Positions 1-9,797 of a DNA stretch of 64,000 nt are shown piece by piece. The DNA lies in contig CM063252.1 of assembly GCA_032158295.1 (NCBI GenBank), positions 10,342,744 to 10,406,743 on the forward strand, given 5' to 3'. Origin of the DNA: Pycnopodia helianthoides (Eukaryota; Echinodermata; Asteroidea; Forcipulatida; Asteriidae). Position numbers and translations under genes: made by a program. Below the pieces are notes generated by a model, which saw only the letters and a program-made list of their open reading frames with translations, was not told where the DNA came from and made no database searches. Position 1 is the first letter of the stretch. The number at the start of each line of letters is the position of its first letter.

Positions 1-131
1 ACAGGAATCCCCCACGGATCGAAGACCTGCACTTCTGCATGAAGGGCCGGTCGGTCCGACTGGTGGGAGGTCAATCAATGATCCGTGTTGCTAGAGGACC
101 TCTGCTAGCCATGACTGACCCGGAACTGTAG
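1..131 (+). CDS. C-terminal end of a gene cut by the left edge
   Basis: One frame is open from the window edge to a TAG at 129-131 and encodes about 42 residues of varied, non-repetitive composition, including RIEDLHFCMKGRSVRLVGG and ending LLAMTDPEL. The composition is much more protein-like than the surrounding DNA, so I read it as the last coding exon of a gene whose body lies to the left. I see no 3' splice acceptor inside the window, so its start is unknown. I do not recognise the family. It could also be an alternative end of the Q-rich gene that follows on the same strand, but nothing shows this. Confidence 0.45.
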   Translation, partial: RNPPRIEDLHFCMKGRSVRLVGGQSMIRVARGPLLAMTDPEL

Positions 132-893
132 AACCAACTAATCAAGATCGCAGTAACTGTGTAGTCATGTAAACTACTCTATATTCAAATAATTGAATCA
201 CTGGCAACCGAATCTACATGTTCGGAGTCAGTCTGAGTGAATATTTATAATTGGTCAATAGAAGAAGATGGAAATGATCTCCTTTTTGTCATCATGCAAA
301 GTCTCACGGTTTCCTTAAACCCTGGTACGTAGGACGTCAGGATTTGTTGCACTGTTATAAAAATGCTCTAGCCACTTTGCACTTCACTGACAACACCCCG
401 GCAAAAAATGGACTAACCATGCAGGCCATTAAATGCAGAGGCAGAATCCCCCCGGAACCTGGATGATCAAGACCTTGAGGTCGCTCGAGAACATTTTGGA
501 TCGAGCGACTGCGTCCATCTCCAGCAAGGTTGACAGGCTCTGGAATCAAGCTACTAACCGCGGACACGGAGATCAGCGCGACGGACCACATTATGTCTAA
601 GCGGTAGAGTGAATGATTGGTGAGTGTGTAGCCATGGCCCAATTTCAAAGAGCTGCTTTAAAGCACAAAAAATGATGCTTTCCAGAATACGGTAACCAGC
701 CAAACTACCATGTCACATGTTCAATTTGTGACTGGTATCCTGCTTATTTCTGCTTAGCAGACAATATTGATAAGCAATACTTTCTGCTTAAGCAGCTCTA
801 TGTTCGAAAATTGGGCACAGGACATCAGTCGTAGTGTGACGGTGACTAACTGAATAAATTTGTTTGCTCCTGATGTTCAGATCTAACTGCGAG
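132..893. other. Spacer between the left-edge gene and the Q-rich gene
   Basis: It holds a 55-codon plus-strand ORF (433-600, starting at an ATG directly after a TAA), which contains SLENILDRATASISSKVDRL but has no other support. It also holds a palindromic repeat at about 634-819. Just before 881 there is a pyrimidine-rich tract ending in CAG that could be a splice acceptor for the next exon. Confidence 0.35.
634..819. repeat. Palindromic element, GCCCAATTTC family
   Basis: The ends are inverted copies: GGCCCAATTTCAAAGAGCTG at the left, and the reverse complement of this end (AGCAGCTCTATG then AAATTGGGC) at the right. Relatives lie near 16990-17176, 22285-22425 and 24368-24567. The size of under 200 bases and the lack of coding sequence fit a non-autonomous DNA element. 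Confidence 0.6.
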
Positions 894-1238
894 ATGGAGG
901 AACCTTGTCCGGACCTTGTACGGTGGAGATTGGCCGAGGACATACCCGAGGAACTGCTGTTCTCCATAGAAGACGACTACGTTGGCCAAGCCATGCCGAC
1001 AGCCCCGGAAGCTCCAACTCATCTTCCTCGACCATTGCCTCGAGTGGCACGCTGGTCGGTCTGGACAATGATGAGTTCATAGACGAAGATGAGGAGTACA
1101 TAGAAGATGAAGAGTACGGCGATATCAGGACGGACAGTCTTGGATCGGGTGAGCCAGGGGAGATTACATGGCCGATGATGGGTTGGAAAGAAGTTCTTGC
1201 ACGTGGAGGGAAGCGATATGCTTCAGACAATACCGAAG
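894..1238 (+). CDS. Candidate first coding exon of the Q-rich gene, frame broken
   Basis: From the ATG at 894 one frame gives an acidic, protein-like start (MEEPCPDLVRWRLAEDIPEE, continuing to about IEDDYVG near 984). From about 985 the credible reading moves to another frame, which gives a Ser-rich stretch, the acidic run DNDEFIDEDEEYIEDEEYGD and then WKEVLARGGKRYASDNTE, up to a GTATGT donor at 1239. Neither frame alone is convincing throughout, so a single-base indel near 980-1000 is likely. An ATG at 905 in the second frame could instead be the start. A CAG at 878-880 after a T-rich tract may be an acceptor, so a noncoding exon could lie upstream. I do not recognise a domain. Confidence 0.4.
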
Positions 1239-1344
1239 GTATGTACTGAAAAATACATTTTTGAAGAAAAGAACAAAAACAAACAAACGAACAACAAACA
1301 ATTTTGCAATTTTCAAAATGTACAAAACGCTTTCAGATAAGAGA

Positions 1345-1600
1345 GAAGGGGTCCAAATGTTGTAGAGTGGATCATGAAGAGCAACGGACTCAGGCTTGGG
1401 TGTTTCCGATCAGCAGAGTGTGGGTTCGAGTACCGATCGTGGCACTTGTGACCTTGAGAAAGATACTTTACCATAAATGCTTCAAATGTCCTGTGGATCG
1501 TACATTGAGCCGTAGGTCCCGTGTACTAGGGTTGGTAGTGCACTTAAAAGAACCAAGAACACTTATCGTGGAAGAGTATATATAGGGTTAACCCAAGTGT
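1345..1600 (+). repeat. SINE-like element, tRNA-related with conserved central block
   Basis: It contains a B-box-like GGGTTCGAGTACC at about 1421-1433, followed by CTTGTGACCTTGAGAAAGAT and a block with GTAGGTCCCGTGTACTAGGG and GCACTTAAAAGAACC. Related sequence, mostly on the other strand, lies near 35990-36165, 42690-42850, 48570-48655 and, on the plus strand, 60150-60260. It sits in the putative intron 1239-1797. Confidence 0.55.
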
Positions 1601-1797
1601 TTCTGGTTCACATAGCAAGCATTCTTGCTTTTAATACAGGTTTCCTCAGGCTAGTTGTGAGCTGCAGTGATTAAGTTCACTTATGAGGCATTCTTGGATT
1701 CATAGCCAGAAATATAAAGTAATACCGATTGTTAATCTAAGTTGTACTCTCCACAATACGGAACAGATTTTTTTTTAACTCACTGATACACAAACAG

Positions 1798-1948
1798 ATT
1801 GCCACACCCGAAGATGTCATGGAGGCGAGCCCACGAGTCGGTCCGAAGACGGAGGATGTTCGGCGGCCGTCGACGGGGAGGCAGTGACAGCAGAGAGTGG
1901 TCACCACGACTCAACGTCTCGTGGACGAGTATCGAGGAGGAACTCAAG
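1798..1948 (+). CDS. Candidate internal exon of the Q-rich gene
   Basis: It is bounded by an acceptor (a T-run, then ACACAAACAG ending at 1797) and a GTAGGG donor at 1949. The frame that joins the next exon without a phase change reads SREWSPRLNVSWTSIEEELK and connects directly to KQGILSSPIQL in the exon at 2448. The first half of the exon is also protein-like in a different frame (IATPEDVMEASPRV), and the phase at its left end does not match the donor at 1238. Either there is a small indel in this exon or another short exon is missing. Splice sites are inferred from sequence only. Confidence 0.45.
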
Positions 1949-2447
1949 GTAGGGTGATGACGAGAACTGCCCGAAGGCTTCTTGGTTCCAGTTTTATGTA
2001 TTCTTCATACAATAATATCAACGATTCTTACTCACTATTGTAAGCATTCCTCTCGGCAAGCATCCAATCCCGGCCAAATCTCGTTGGGCCCCAACCCCCG
2101 GCCCGTTCAATGTTGGCTCTCATTGAGTGGGGGAGCGGGGGAACCGGGGAGGGTATGTTTATTGTCACGTGGCCCATGCATGGCCCGAGCATTTTGGCCG
2201 GGACTGTAGTAGTCCTCCTCTCCCAAATCAAACCAAGGCCCACAACAAAGTTTTATCCATCTTGGCAAGACTGTTGTCTTTCATACAAAATGGAAGCATT
2301 TACTTAACGAGGTAGCTGTAGCAACTGGTTAAACTGGGCGTCACGTCACCTTTTACAGGGAATGAGAAAATAAGCAACGGGGTCACGTTGTGACATCGTG
2401 GAGGTCTACTTTTCAAACTGACCAGTCTCCATCTCCACTTTGTACAG

Positions 2448-4114
2448 AAACAAGGCATCTTGTCGTCCCCGATTCAGCTGACAACACTGGTGTCTCCTGC
2501 ACGCCCCATGATGCACTTGAACTTCAAAGTCAAGCCGGGGTCATCTGATGAGACCGGAAGTGATACCCAAGACCACGAGGATGTTCCCCAAGAAAGTAGC
2601 GAAGTTACTACAGATGATCAAGATAAGCACAGCCGTCAGAGAGGTGTTGTCAACGGCAGAGGGAGCACCTCTGGACAGGAGCACCGTGCAAAAGCGGACG
2701 GAGTCAAAGGATGCACGGACCTGCAAGCAGCCGCTGCGAGACTTGCCGATGTGCACCATGTTGTGAAGACTACGGCCGGTATACCAGACTCTTGGCGAGT
2801 GGGCAACGGGAACACGAATCACGGCAATAACACCGACATACGTACCTGTCAGGAACGACACACTGTTAACGTCCAGCCTCCAGCCACTGTGGGTAAATTG
2901 GGGTTTCACTCAAAACCTGTAAATGACATGGAGCGGTACCTTACCGCGAAGCCGTTCGTTCCCAAAGGGAAAGCACCAACTACAGTGACCCGCCGGGTTG
3001 CGAATAAAGATCCTGGCGACCAAAAAGGCATTTACCCAAGCGTCGAACCGAATAGAACATCCGGGGTTAAAGGTCCAACCTCCCGACACGAAAAAGAAGA
3101 AAAAGTTGGTAGCCGCGTACCAGAGGAAGAGGGAACAAACTGTGAGAAAACTTTGCATGCCGGTGTCGTCACCTTGCAGCCGATGAAAACAAAAAACAAG
3201 CGGGCGTTCCAAACTGAACAGCGTCCCATCCCCGTCATTGAGCAGGGGGTCGTCCAACATCGCCACCCGTCGCCCCCGGCCACTACGAGTCAACCCCCAA
3301 CGGCAGAGGCCGCTTCTCAGCAAGGGGTGACCGCTACAGAGAGATGTCGTCGCAAGGAAGGGAATGAAACAGGTAGCCGCGTACCAGAGGAAGAGAGATG
3401 TCGTCGCAAGGAAGGGAATGAAACAGGTAGCCGAGTACCAGAGGAAGAGAGATATCGTCGCAAGGAAGGGAATGAAACAGGGCACGCCACCAGCGAGGCA
3501 GTGCCCTTCTCGAAACCACAGTGCAGGCACCAAACCCAAGCCAGTGTTATCATCACTGCAACATCTGAGGGAGTCGATAGACGAAATAATCCCATTCACC
3601 CGATACCTGAAATTCCTGCTCGGCCACCGGTCGCAGCAGCGGTGCCCACTCGAGGAGTGAAACGGGACAGAGAAGACGATGGCATGTACAGGTACACCGT
3701 ACCACACGCTGCTATTAACATGCAGCCCGTTCAACCGAATCCCACGCAACACCAGCAGCACGTTGCACAGTACAGCATGCAGCCGGCTCGAGCAAACAGT
3801 GGAGCCCAGCAGGTAGCAAAGTGTGAGCAAGGACACCCGTTGGCGTTCACGTACCGTCAAGTGCAGCACCCCCGTCCCCTGGTCCCCGGCTCGATGCAGT
3901 ACAACGGACCAAGCTGGGCCATCGGTAACCCTCAGTATCAACACGGGTACCAACAGCAGCAGCGCACGCTGCGTCCACCGCAGCCGTTTGGACGTCAGCA
4001 GGAGCAGCAACGCCAACAACAGGGCCAAGGTCCGTTGATACCACATCATCCAACACAGAGAACCATTGCTGTTCTGGACGACCCTTGCATCGTGTATGCC
4101 CAGCCGAGCAACTT
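2448..4114 (+). CDS. Large exon of a low-complexity, basic Q-rich protein
   Basis: A single frame is open for about 555 codons from an acceptor (CCACTTTGTACAG ending at 2447) to a GTAAGT donor at 4115, with the last codon split 2+1. The product is hydrophilic, basic and probably disordered. It has no membrane segment and no signal peptide. It contains three 18-residue repeats of the form ERCRRKEGNETGSRVPEE (the third is truncated) and, in the last third, a Gln/Pro/His-rich region. A short LTAKPFVPK near 2939-2965 resembles the core of a PAM2 poly(A)-binding-protein peptide, but its leading Leu-Asn spacing does not fit, so I give it little weight. Long antisense ORFs over it are shadows. I cannot name the family. 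Confidence 0.7.
3339..3482 (+). repeat. In-frame 54-bp tandem repeat in the Q-rich gene
   Basis: Two full 54-base units (3339-3392 and 3393-3446) and a 36-base third unit encode 18-residue repeats. The units are almost identical: CGC versus CGA in the Arg codon and TGT versus TAT are the visible changes. The unit length is a multiple of three, so copy number can change without breaking the frame. A fragment of the motif (GSRVPEEE) also occurs about 220 bases upstream, near 3110. Confidence 0.85.
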
Positions 4115-4221
4115 GTAAGTTTCGCCCCCATAAAAAAACATGAAATAATAAAAACCCAAAACATACTCATTATTTTGCGCAACTAATGTAGATGGTAATT
4201 TCTTTTCTGTATTACACACAG

Positions 4222-4255
4222 ACCAACTTCTTTCCCGCCATGTACTCAGGGAACA
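4222..4255 (+). CDS. Candidate 34-nt microexon of the Q-rich gene
   Basis: A pyrimidine-containing tract ending in ACACACAG precedes 4222 and a strong GTGAGT donor starts at 4256. Spliced after 4114 (phase 2), it reads LPTSFPPCTQGT and ends in phase 0. It then continues in frame only if the downstream acceptor at 4898 is used (NGQNNFTDGQ). If it is skipped, the upstream acceptor at 4891 keeps the frame (FLQNGQNNF). Both routes are open, which argues that the exon is real, but no transcript is available. Confidence 0.45.
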
Positions 4256-4293
4256 GTGAGTTTATACGCTTAATGTATCAGCGCTCTGACAAT

Positions 4294-4830
4294 GAATATC
4301 TACGGCGCTCCATGAGTGCCATCCAACTTATCGAGATAACCAGATAATTTATTGCATCAAGTCGACTTTTCTGTGGTATAAGTAGACTTAGCGACATAAG
4401 TTATCTCGCAAGGGCGACTTACGACAATCAAGAAGTCAACTTACCTAGATAAGTTATCTCGCAAAGACAGCTTACATAATCGAGAAGTCGACTGGCCCAG
4501 ATAAATTATCTCACGAAGACAACTTACACAAATTACGAAGTCGACTTACCGAGATAAATTATCTCACGAAGACAACTTAGACAAATTGATTGTCTTAAGT
4601 CGTCTTGGCGTGGTGCTTTTTCTAGATAAGTCGAATTACTGTGTTTTGTAAGTCGTCTTGGCGAGATAATTTATCTCGGTAAGTCGTCTTTTTGATTATT
4701 ATATTAAGTCGACCTGATACGATATTTTATGTCGGTAAGTCTACTTATACCACAGAAAAGTCGACTTGATGCAGTTTATTATCTGGTTATCTCGATAAGT
4801 TGGATGGCACTCATGGAGCGCCGTAAATAT
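4294..4830. mobile_element. Foldback (long inverted repeat) element in an intron
   Basis: The arm at about 4298-4390 (TACGGCGCTCCATGAGTGCC, then a block with ACTTATCGAGATAACC and TCTGTGGTATAAGTAG) returns as its reverse complement at about 4730-4828. Between the arms lie short subrepeats of the type AAGTCGACTT and GATAANTTATCTC, themselves in inverted arrangement. There is no coding sequence. It fits a non-autonomous foldback DNA transposon inserted in the intron between the microexon and the last exon of the Q-rich gene. Confidence 0.75.
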
Positions 4831-4891
4831 CATATGGAGTCGTACACTTCTTATACTCACTTTAACTCTCATCATTTTTGTTTCTACGCAG

Positions 4892-5261
4892 TCTGCAGAA
4901 TGGTCAAAATAACTTCACGGATGGACAACGCCCTCAGCGGCCGGCTGCCGCTGCCCCCAACCAACCACCGCGTGGACACCAGCTGCCACATCCACAACTG
5001 CGGCATCAGCAAAGTCAACTACAACATCAGCCGGTGAACCCATGGCATCCTGCGCGGGCTCATTATCTAACACACAACAACATCAACAACAATAGCAACA
5101 ACATCAACAACAACACCGGGCAACAACAACAACATCAGCAGCAGCAGCAGCAACATCAACAGCAGCAGCAGCATCAGCAGCAGCAACAACGACAGCAACA
5201 GCAGCCACAGCAGCAGCAGCAACATCAACAGCAGCAGCAGCCACAGCAGCAGCAACAAGAA

Positions 5262-5296
<35 letters not shown>

Positions 5297-5513
5297 TCAG
5301 CAGCTACAGCAGCAGCAACAACAACATCAACACCAGCAGCAGCAACAGCAGCAACAACAACAACAACAACAACATCATCAACAACAACAGCAGCATCAGC
5401 GGCAGCAACAACAACAGCATCAGCAACAGCAGGAACAACAGCAGCAACAACAACAACAACAACAGCAACAACAACAACAACAACAGCTGCAGCAGCAGCA
5501 TCAGACCTTTTAG
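4892..5513 (+). CDS. Last coding exon of the Q-rich gene, poly-Gln/His tail
   Basis: The exon begins at one of two acceptors seven bases apart (CAG ending at 4891, or TCTGCAG ending at 4898) and runs to a TAG at 5511-5513. It encodes a Gln/Pro/Asn-rich lead-in (RGHQLPHPQLRHQQ), then from about 5105 an almost pure Gln tract broken by His, Arg, Leu, Pro and Glu. The Gln codons are mixed CAG and CAA. Such tails are common in nuclear and RNA-associated regulatory proteins, but composition alone does not give a function. Minus-strand poly-Leu and poly-Ala/Val ORFs here are antisense shadows. Confidence 0.7.
5105..5505 (+). repeat. CAR (CAG/CAA) trinucleotide tract, coding
   Basis: About 400 bases are built of CAG and CAA codons with frequent CAT interruptions and rarer CGA/CGG, CTG, CCA and GAA. 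The mixed codons make the tract less prone to slippage than pure CAG. It encodes most of the C-terminal 135 residues of the Q-rich protein. Confidence 0.95.
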
Positions 5514-8500
5514 ACTCGACAGCGCATTGTGAATCTAACTTAGTAAAAAACAATAATCCCGCAAAACAGTATACCTCCTTAATTTTTGTTTTCATAATGA
5601 CTGTATGATTAATTTAAACTTTGAAAAAGTTTGCCAACAGTTTAAAACGCAAAACATACACACGAAACGTTTGTTTAAAACTCTGTATTTATGCCTAATC
5701 CTAAGAATTTTAGTATTCAAGTGTTTTATCATTCCAATAACCGGGGGAGGGGGCAGGGGAGCAACATGGCCAGCCAGAACGGACCATTTTTAGCTAGCAA
5801 AATTGACCGAATTCACCAAAAATAACACAAAAAATGGAACACAAGTGGCCGCAGTCTGTGACGCATCGACCCCCAGCCTCACCACCGCACGCTTCAGTGA
5901 CAATGTGGTGAAACGCAACTCTGATTTTCTTCCACAGGGAAAAAGGTTGTGCGTCATCGAACCTGCGCACGCTGGCTCCCGATAACCACGATTTCCACCC
6001 CAAAATCCCAAATAGTAGGTTTATCAATTTGTGGGTTTCCGATAATTTTAAATGCGACAATTTCTCGGATTACACAGACCTTGCCAGGAATGACTAATAC
6101 AACACTGAGTCCTGCAGAGGTTTTTGTCCACACAAAAAAATTCTTCAGCACAACCAAACAGCGCCGCCATCGTCTAGATTTACGATCACGCGCGCGCGGA
6201 GTCAGCAGTGTAAGTGTTTTTTTGTCATTTTGGGGTATATTACAATGTAATATTTGTTGATAAACAATAATGTGAATGAGTACGGTTTCTAATTTGTAAA
6301 CATCGAATCGTTCTTGTTACTGTCAACAAGTTACACAATGTTTAAAAAAGACTTTTTGTAAAATTATAATACTACATTCATTATCTAGAGAAAAACATTT
6401 TGCTATTTTTTATGAGAATTAAAATAAACCTGTTCATGTACAAACATGGCATTTATGTCAAAAATATTAACTCCTTTGAAAACTCTACAATTGTTGGTCC
6501 TGCATTTAAAATTGTAGTTAATACTTTTGGTAATTACTCAAGAAACACATTACTATACAAACTTTGGTAAGGAGCACCTGAGAGCTGCTGATAGTATATA
6601 ATTATAAAACGTTGTGTAAAACGACTCCTCTAATGCATAAGAGGTAAGTTCTCACTAAAATGTTTGAATCTGAGAATGAAGCTTTTCTCATGCACACAAT
6701 TGTATGCAACAAGTGTGTTTTGTCTGTCATTATTTTCTTGCATTTTCGATGACCAATTAAGCCCAAATTTTTACATGTTTGTTATTTTACGTATAATGTT
6801 GGGATATACCAAGAGTGAAGATACTAGTCTTTGACAATTACCAAAAGTATATTCTGCCTTTAAAACAATTGGGAGTAGACACAAACAAATTGGATTTTAG
6901 TTTTACGGGAGCTTAAAGGCACAGTATACACGTTTGGTAATGACTCTGAGAATTAATGGCAATAAAAACTTACTTGGTAAGAAGTATAAGTATAGCCTTG
7001 GGTAGTAAATGAATTTTGAGAAACTTTTAACTTCGAAGTACTACGGTTATGGAAAATATATCACTTTATATTCCCCAAAATTTGAATCTGAGAAGCGTTT
7101 CTGTCAGAATCCTGTTTTAACACCTGTTGTTGTGTTTAAGGCATGATTTACTGTACAATGTACAAAATCACTTGTTTGCTAAACTCAAGTCCAATTACCG
7201 GACCACCGCCCTTTTTGTATTACAACAAAAACACGTGTTATGGTCTATCAATGACACAAATAATGACATGTTACTAATCAATTCTATGAAATGCAAAGGG
7301 CACGTTTTCGTTACGAACCTGGACTGAGCTTCTGTTGACTGCCCTTGGAAGGAAGTAAGACGAAAAGACGAAACTGTGTGTCTGTCTAGGATCCTAGAGC
7401 CAGGTGCCTTTTCCAAACCTCGGCTTGGTCTCCTGCTCCGGCTTGGGCTCCGATATCAATTTTTGGAGGTGTTTATATTCTGCACAGTGTTTCCAACATC
7501 AAAAGGGAGCCTCGAGCCGGAGCTGGAGCCAAAGCCGACGTTTCGATAAAACCCCCTGGACTTCAACCTACTAATCCACACCTGTTTCACAGTCATTGTA
7601 AAAACCTTGAAGTCAAGGTGTTGCCATGGACTCGCCCGCCCTCTACCGGATGCCTCTAATTAGTATGGATGGGTCATTAGTTAGTCTTTACTCGGTAAAT
7701 CTCTACTCGTACAAAATGGCAGACCAATGGGCAGAAACCGCGTGTGACGTCAGTGCAAAGGGTATAAGTTATTCAGTGTATTAAGTTAAGTGTATACGCG
7801 TGGCAACATGGAAGCCCGGTGGGTTCAGGAACTATTGCCTAACATTAATGGTTATGATGCACAGACTGTATCATGGATAACATAGGCGTCGTAAATGGGT
7901 CGGGGGACCGACCCGCTGAATTCCTTATAAAATACTCCATCACGTCAAAACATAACTTCTGATTAGTCATGTTGAAATGAAAAAAAAAGTACTTGAGTCT
8001 GTTCTACAGGAATTATAAGTTCCTTCTGGAGCGGGAGTGCCTTTCCGTGAAACTGAGCGTGTCGCATGGGCCCAAAGCCCCTGTCTTTTGCTCTCCTGGT
8101 ACGGCACGTGGATCGAATGAGACGCCGGGAAGACCCTGGATGAGACCTTGAACTTCCCTGGGTCCATGGGGGATGGGTTTACCTCGATTGCACGAGTATT
8201 AACAATGACACAGTTTCCTTGAGACTGGATGTTCGTCTTGTAATTTGAGGAGACTGTTGGTTCCCATCTCAAGGGTAAATAAAAGTACACCTTCGTCAGC
8301 TGGATCAAATTATATTCTGCCTGTATAGCACGTGTACGAAGGGCTCTAGGTGCTCCATGCTCTTGGCTTGCTGTGAGTATACTCTGAAATGTCCTGGGTC
8401 AGATCTGACCCAGATCCAGGCCTGAGGAAGCCACTTAAGGGTCGACATTACCTATTGTCCCCGAAATTGGGTCAGCGATTTCTGCTTTGGACTCAGATCA

Positions 8501-9146
8501 GATTCTGGAAAATGTTATCCGAAATTTGAGTTAAACTTTCTTAACCTTATTTCAAATTAGAGACACAAAATCTGGGTCAGAATTTAACAAAGAGACCTAA
8601 CTGCCGAGTCCCTAGAGAGTATGATAGACCCCTTGCATTGGCCGCTGTCGCTGAGGTCAAACAATGGAGGAAACGTGCGCGTGTGTACGCACAGCGCACA
8701 ACTCTCAGCCAATGCTATGTCTTCATTAGACTGGTCCCCTGTCATGACCGCAAGGATAAGGACAGGCACCAGTCTATTAATTACACTAATGTACGTCCTA
8801 TATAGCTCAAGGTAATGTATGTATGTTCATACAGTGTGAATGGGATGCGAGGTCAAAGGTGCGTTTGTCAGGATTCCTCCAAACGCTCGAAGCCGGTCTC
8901 TGGTGTAAAACACGAGCCTCGAAGTGTGACGTCAGATGTTCGGGCTAGGTATTCATTTACCTCTCTGTACTGTGAGGGTGCTGTTTTGGCATGTGACGTC
9001 ATGCCTAGGGTCTACACTCTATTCGTTACTTGTTATAACACTGCTGCTAATGCGTCCAGTCCCAGTTTCATTGCGATGTTATGTACAAATAAAAGTGATC
9101 ACATTGATTGCAATTTTTTAAATTATTGCTTATTATTCCTTTAAGG
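5514..9146. other. No gene seen; scattered repeats
   Basis: AT-rich DNA with only short ORFs. Repeats seen: a palindromic element at about 6515-6872 and a partial relative at 6911-7100 (both with TTTGGTAATTACTC-type ends); an inverted GGCTCCGG-type element at about 7405-7550; and GACCCGG/CTGGGTCAG-type sequence at about 8375-8585. A short G-rich tract lies at 5741-5760. No splice-bounded exon stood out. Confidence 0.5.
6515..6872. repeat. Palindromic element, TTGGTAATT family
   Basis: It starts near AATACTTTTGGTAATTACTC and ends near GACAATTACCAAAAGTATATTCTG, an inverted pair. In between are CTTTGGTAAGGAGCACCTGA and AAAGTTGAGCCCAAATTTTTAC-like blocks shared with copies at 31889-32250, 35496-35880 and 60927-61277. 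It is non-coding. Confidence 0.65.
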
Positions 9147-9512
9147 CTACGCTTCAAACACGTCTTCAAACATGACATGAAGGCCGGTGACATCAACTCC
9201 CACACCTGGGAAACTGCAGCAGCAGACCACAAGAACTAGAGACGGGTCGTCAAGACAGGCATGCTGAGGAGCGATCAGAGGATGAACGAGCAGTGGTCGA
9301 AGAGAGCCTCAGCATCGGCACCTCAAGTTCTTAACCTTACTTGAACCTGCAGCAAGTGCAGCAACGAGGCATGTTACTCCATCAGCATCGGCACCACAAG
9401 TTCCTATAACCTTACTTTCACCTGCAGCGAGTGCAACAACAAGGCCTGTTTTTAAATCCATCAGAATCGGACTGTACAGCCACAGCAGACGCTGCAACAC
9501 TGACAAACTGAC
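9147..9512 (+). pseudogene. LINE retrotransposon fragment, end of the reverse-transcriptase ORF
   Basis: Conceptual translation gives LRFKHVFKHDMKAGDINSH followed by TWETAAADHKN and then, across stops and frame changes, TWTC/FTCSECNN-like Cys pairs and RIGLYSHSRRC. The FKHDMK-(6)-W-AAADR pattern followed by a C-x2-C ... H-x-R-x-C finger is the usual C-terminal end of ORF2 in several non-LTR families. The copy has in-frame stops and shifts, and the upstream body of the element is missing, so it is a dead 5'-truncated insertion. Confidence 0.6.
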
Positions 9513-9728
9513 CAGTACTGTTTAATAGAGCGACATTGTGGGCTTTCCCCATGTGCTTTCTATTGTCCCTTTTCTTTCATCTTTCCTATTAAAAACATTG
9601 TGGGGTTAACCCACATAATCAAAACACCCCACAAGTACAGTTCCTACCTAAAAAATCACCCCAATGTCTATCTTGTGAGCACAACATGACAGCGCAAATC
9701 TCCATCGTCTCTCGAGACAGACGGACGC

Positions 9729-9756
9729 CAACAACAACAACAACAACAACAACAAC

Positions 9757-9797
<41 letters not shown>
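9729..9797. repeat. (CAA)n microsatellite
   Basis: About 22 CAA units are interrupted once by an extra A-C step. The poly-Cys, poly-Leu and poly-Asn ORFs drawn through it are artefacts of the repeat. Confidence 0.95.

Noticed and set aside
433..600. A small gene of 55 codons
   Set aside because: The frame is protein-like for about 25 residues, but no splice sites, repeats or family match support it. Kept only as a remark under the spacer.
2910..4049. A 379-codon minus-strand ORF opposite the large Q-rich exon
   Set aside because: It is the antisense of a low-complexity coding exon. The plus strand has splice-matched continuation into the next exon, and the antisense sequence is an odd Ser/Cys/Leu/Phe mixture without a domain.
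5067..5595. Poly-Leu and poly-Ala/Val ORFs on the minus strand
   Set aside because: These are the other strand of the CAG/CAA tract, which necessarily reads CTG/TTG (Leu), GCT/TGC or TGT/GTT; there is no independent support.
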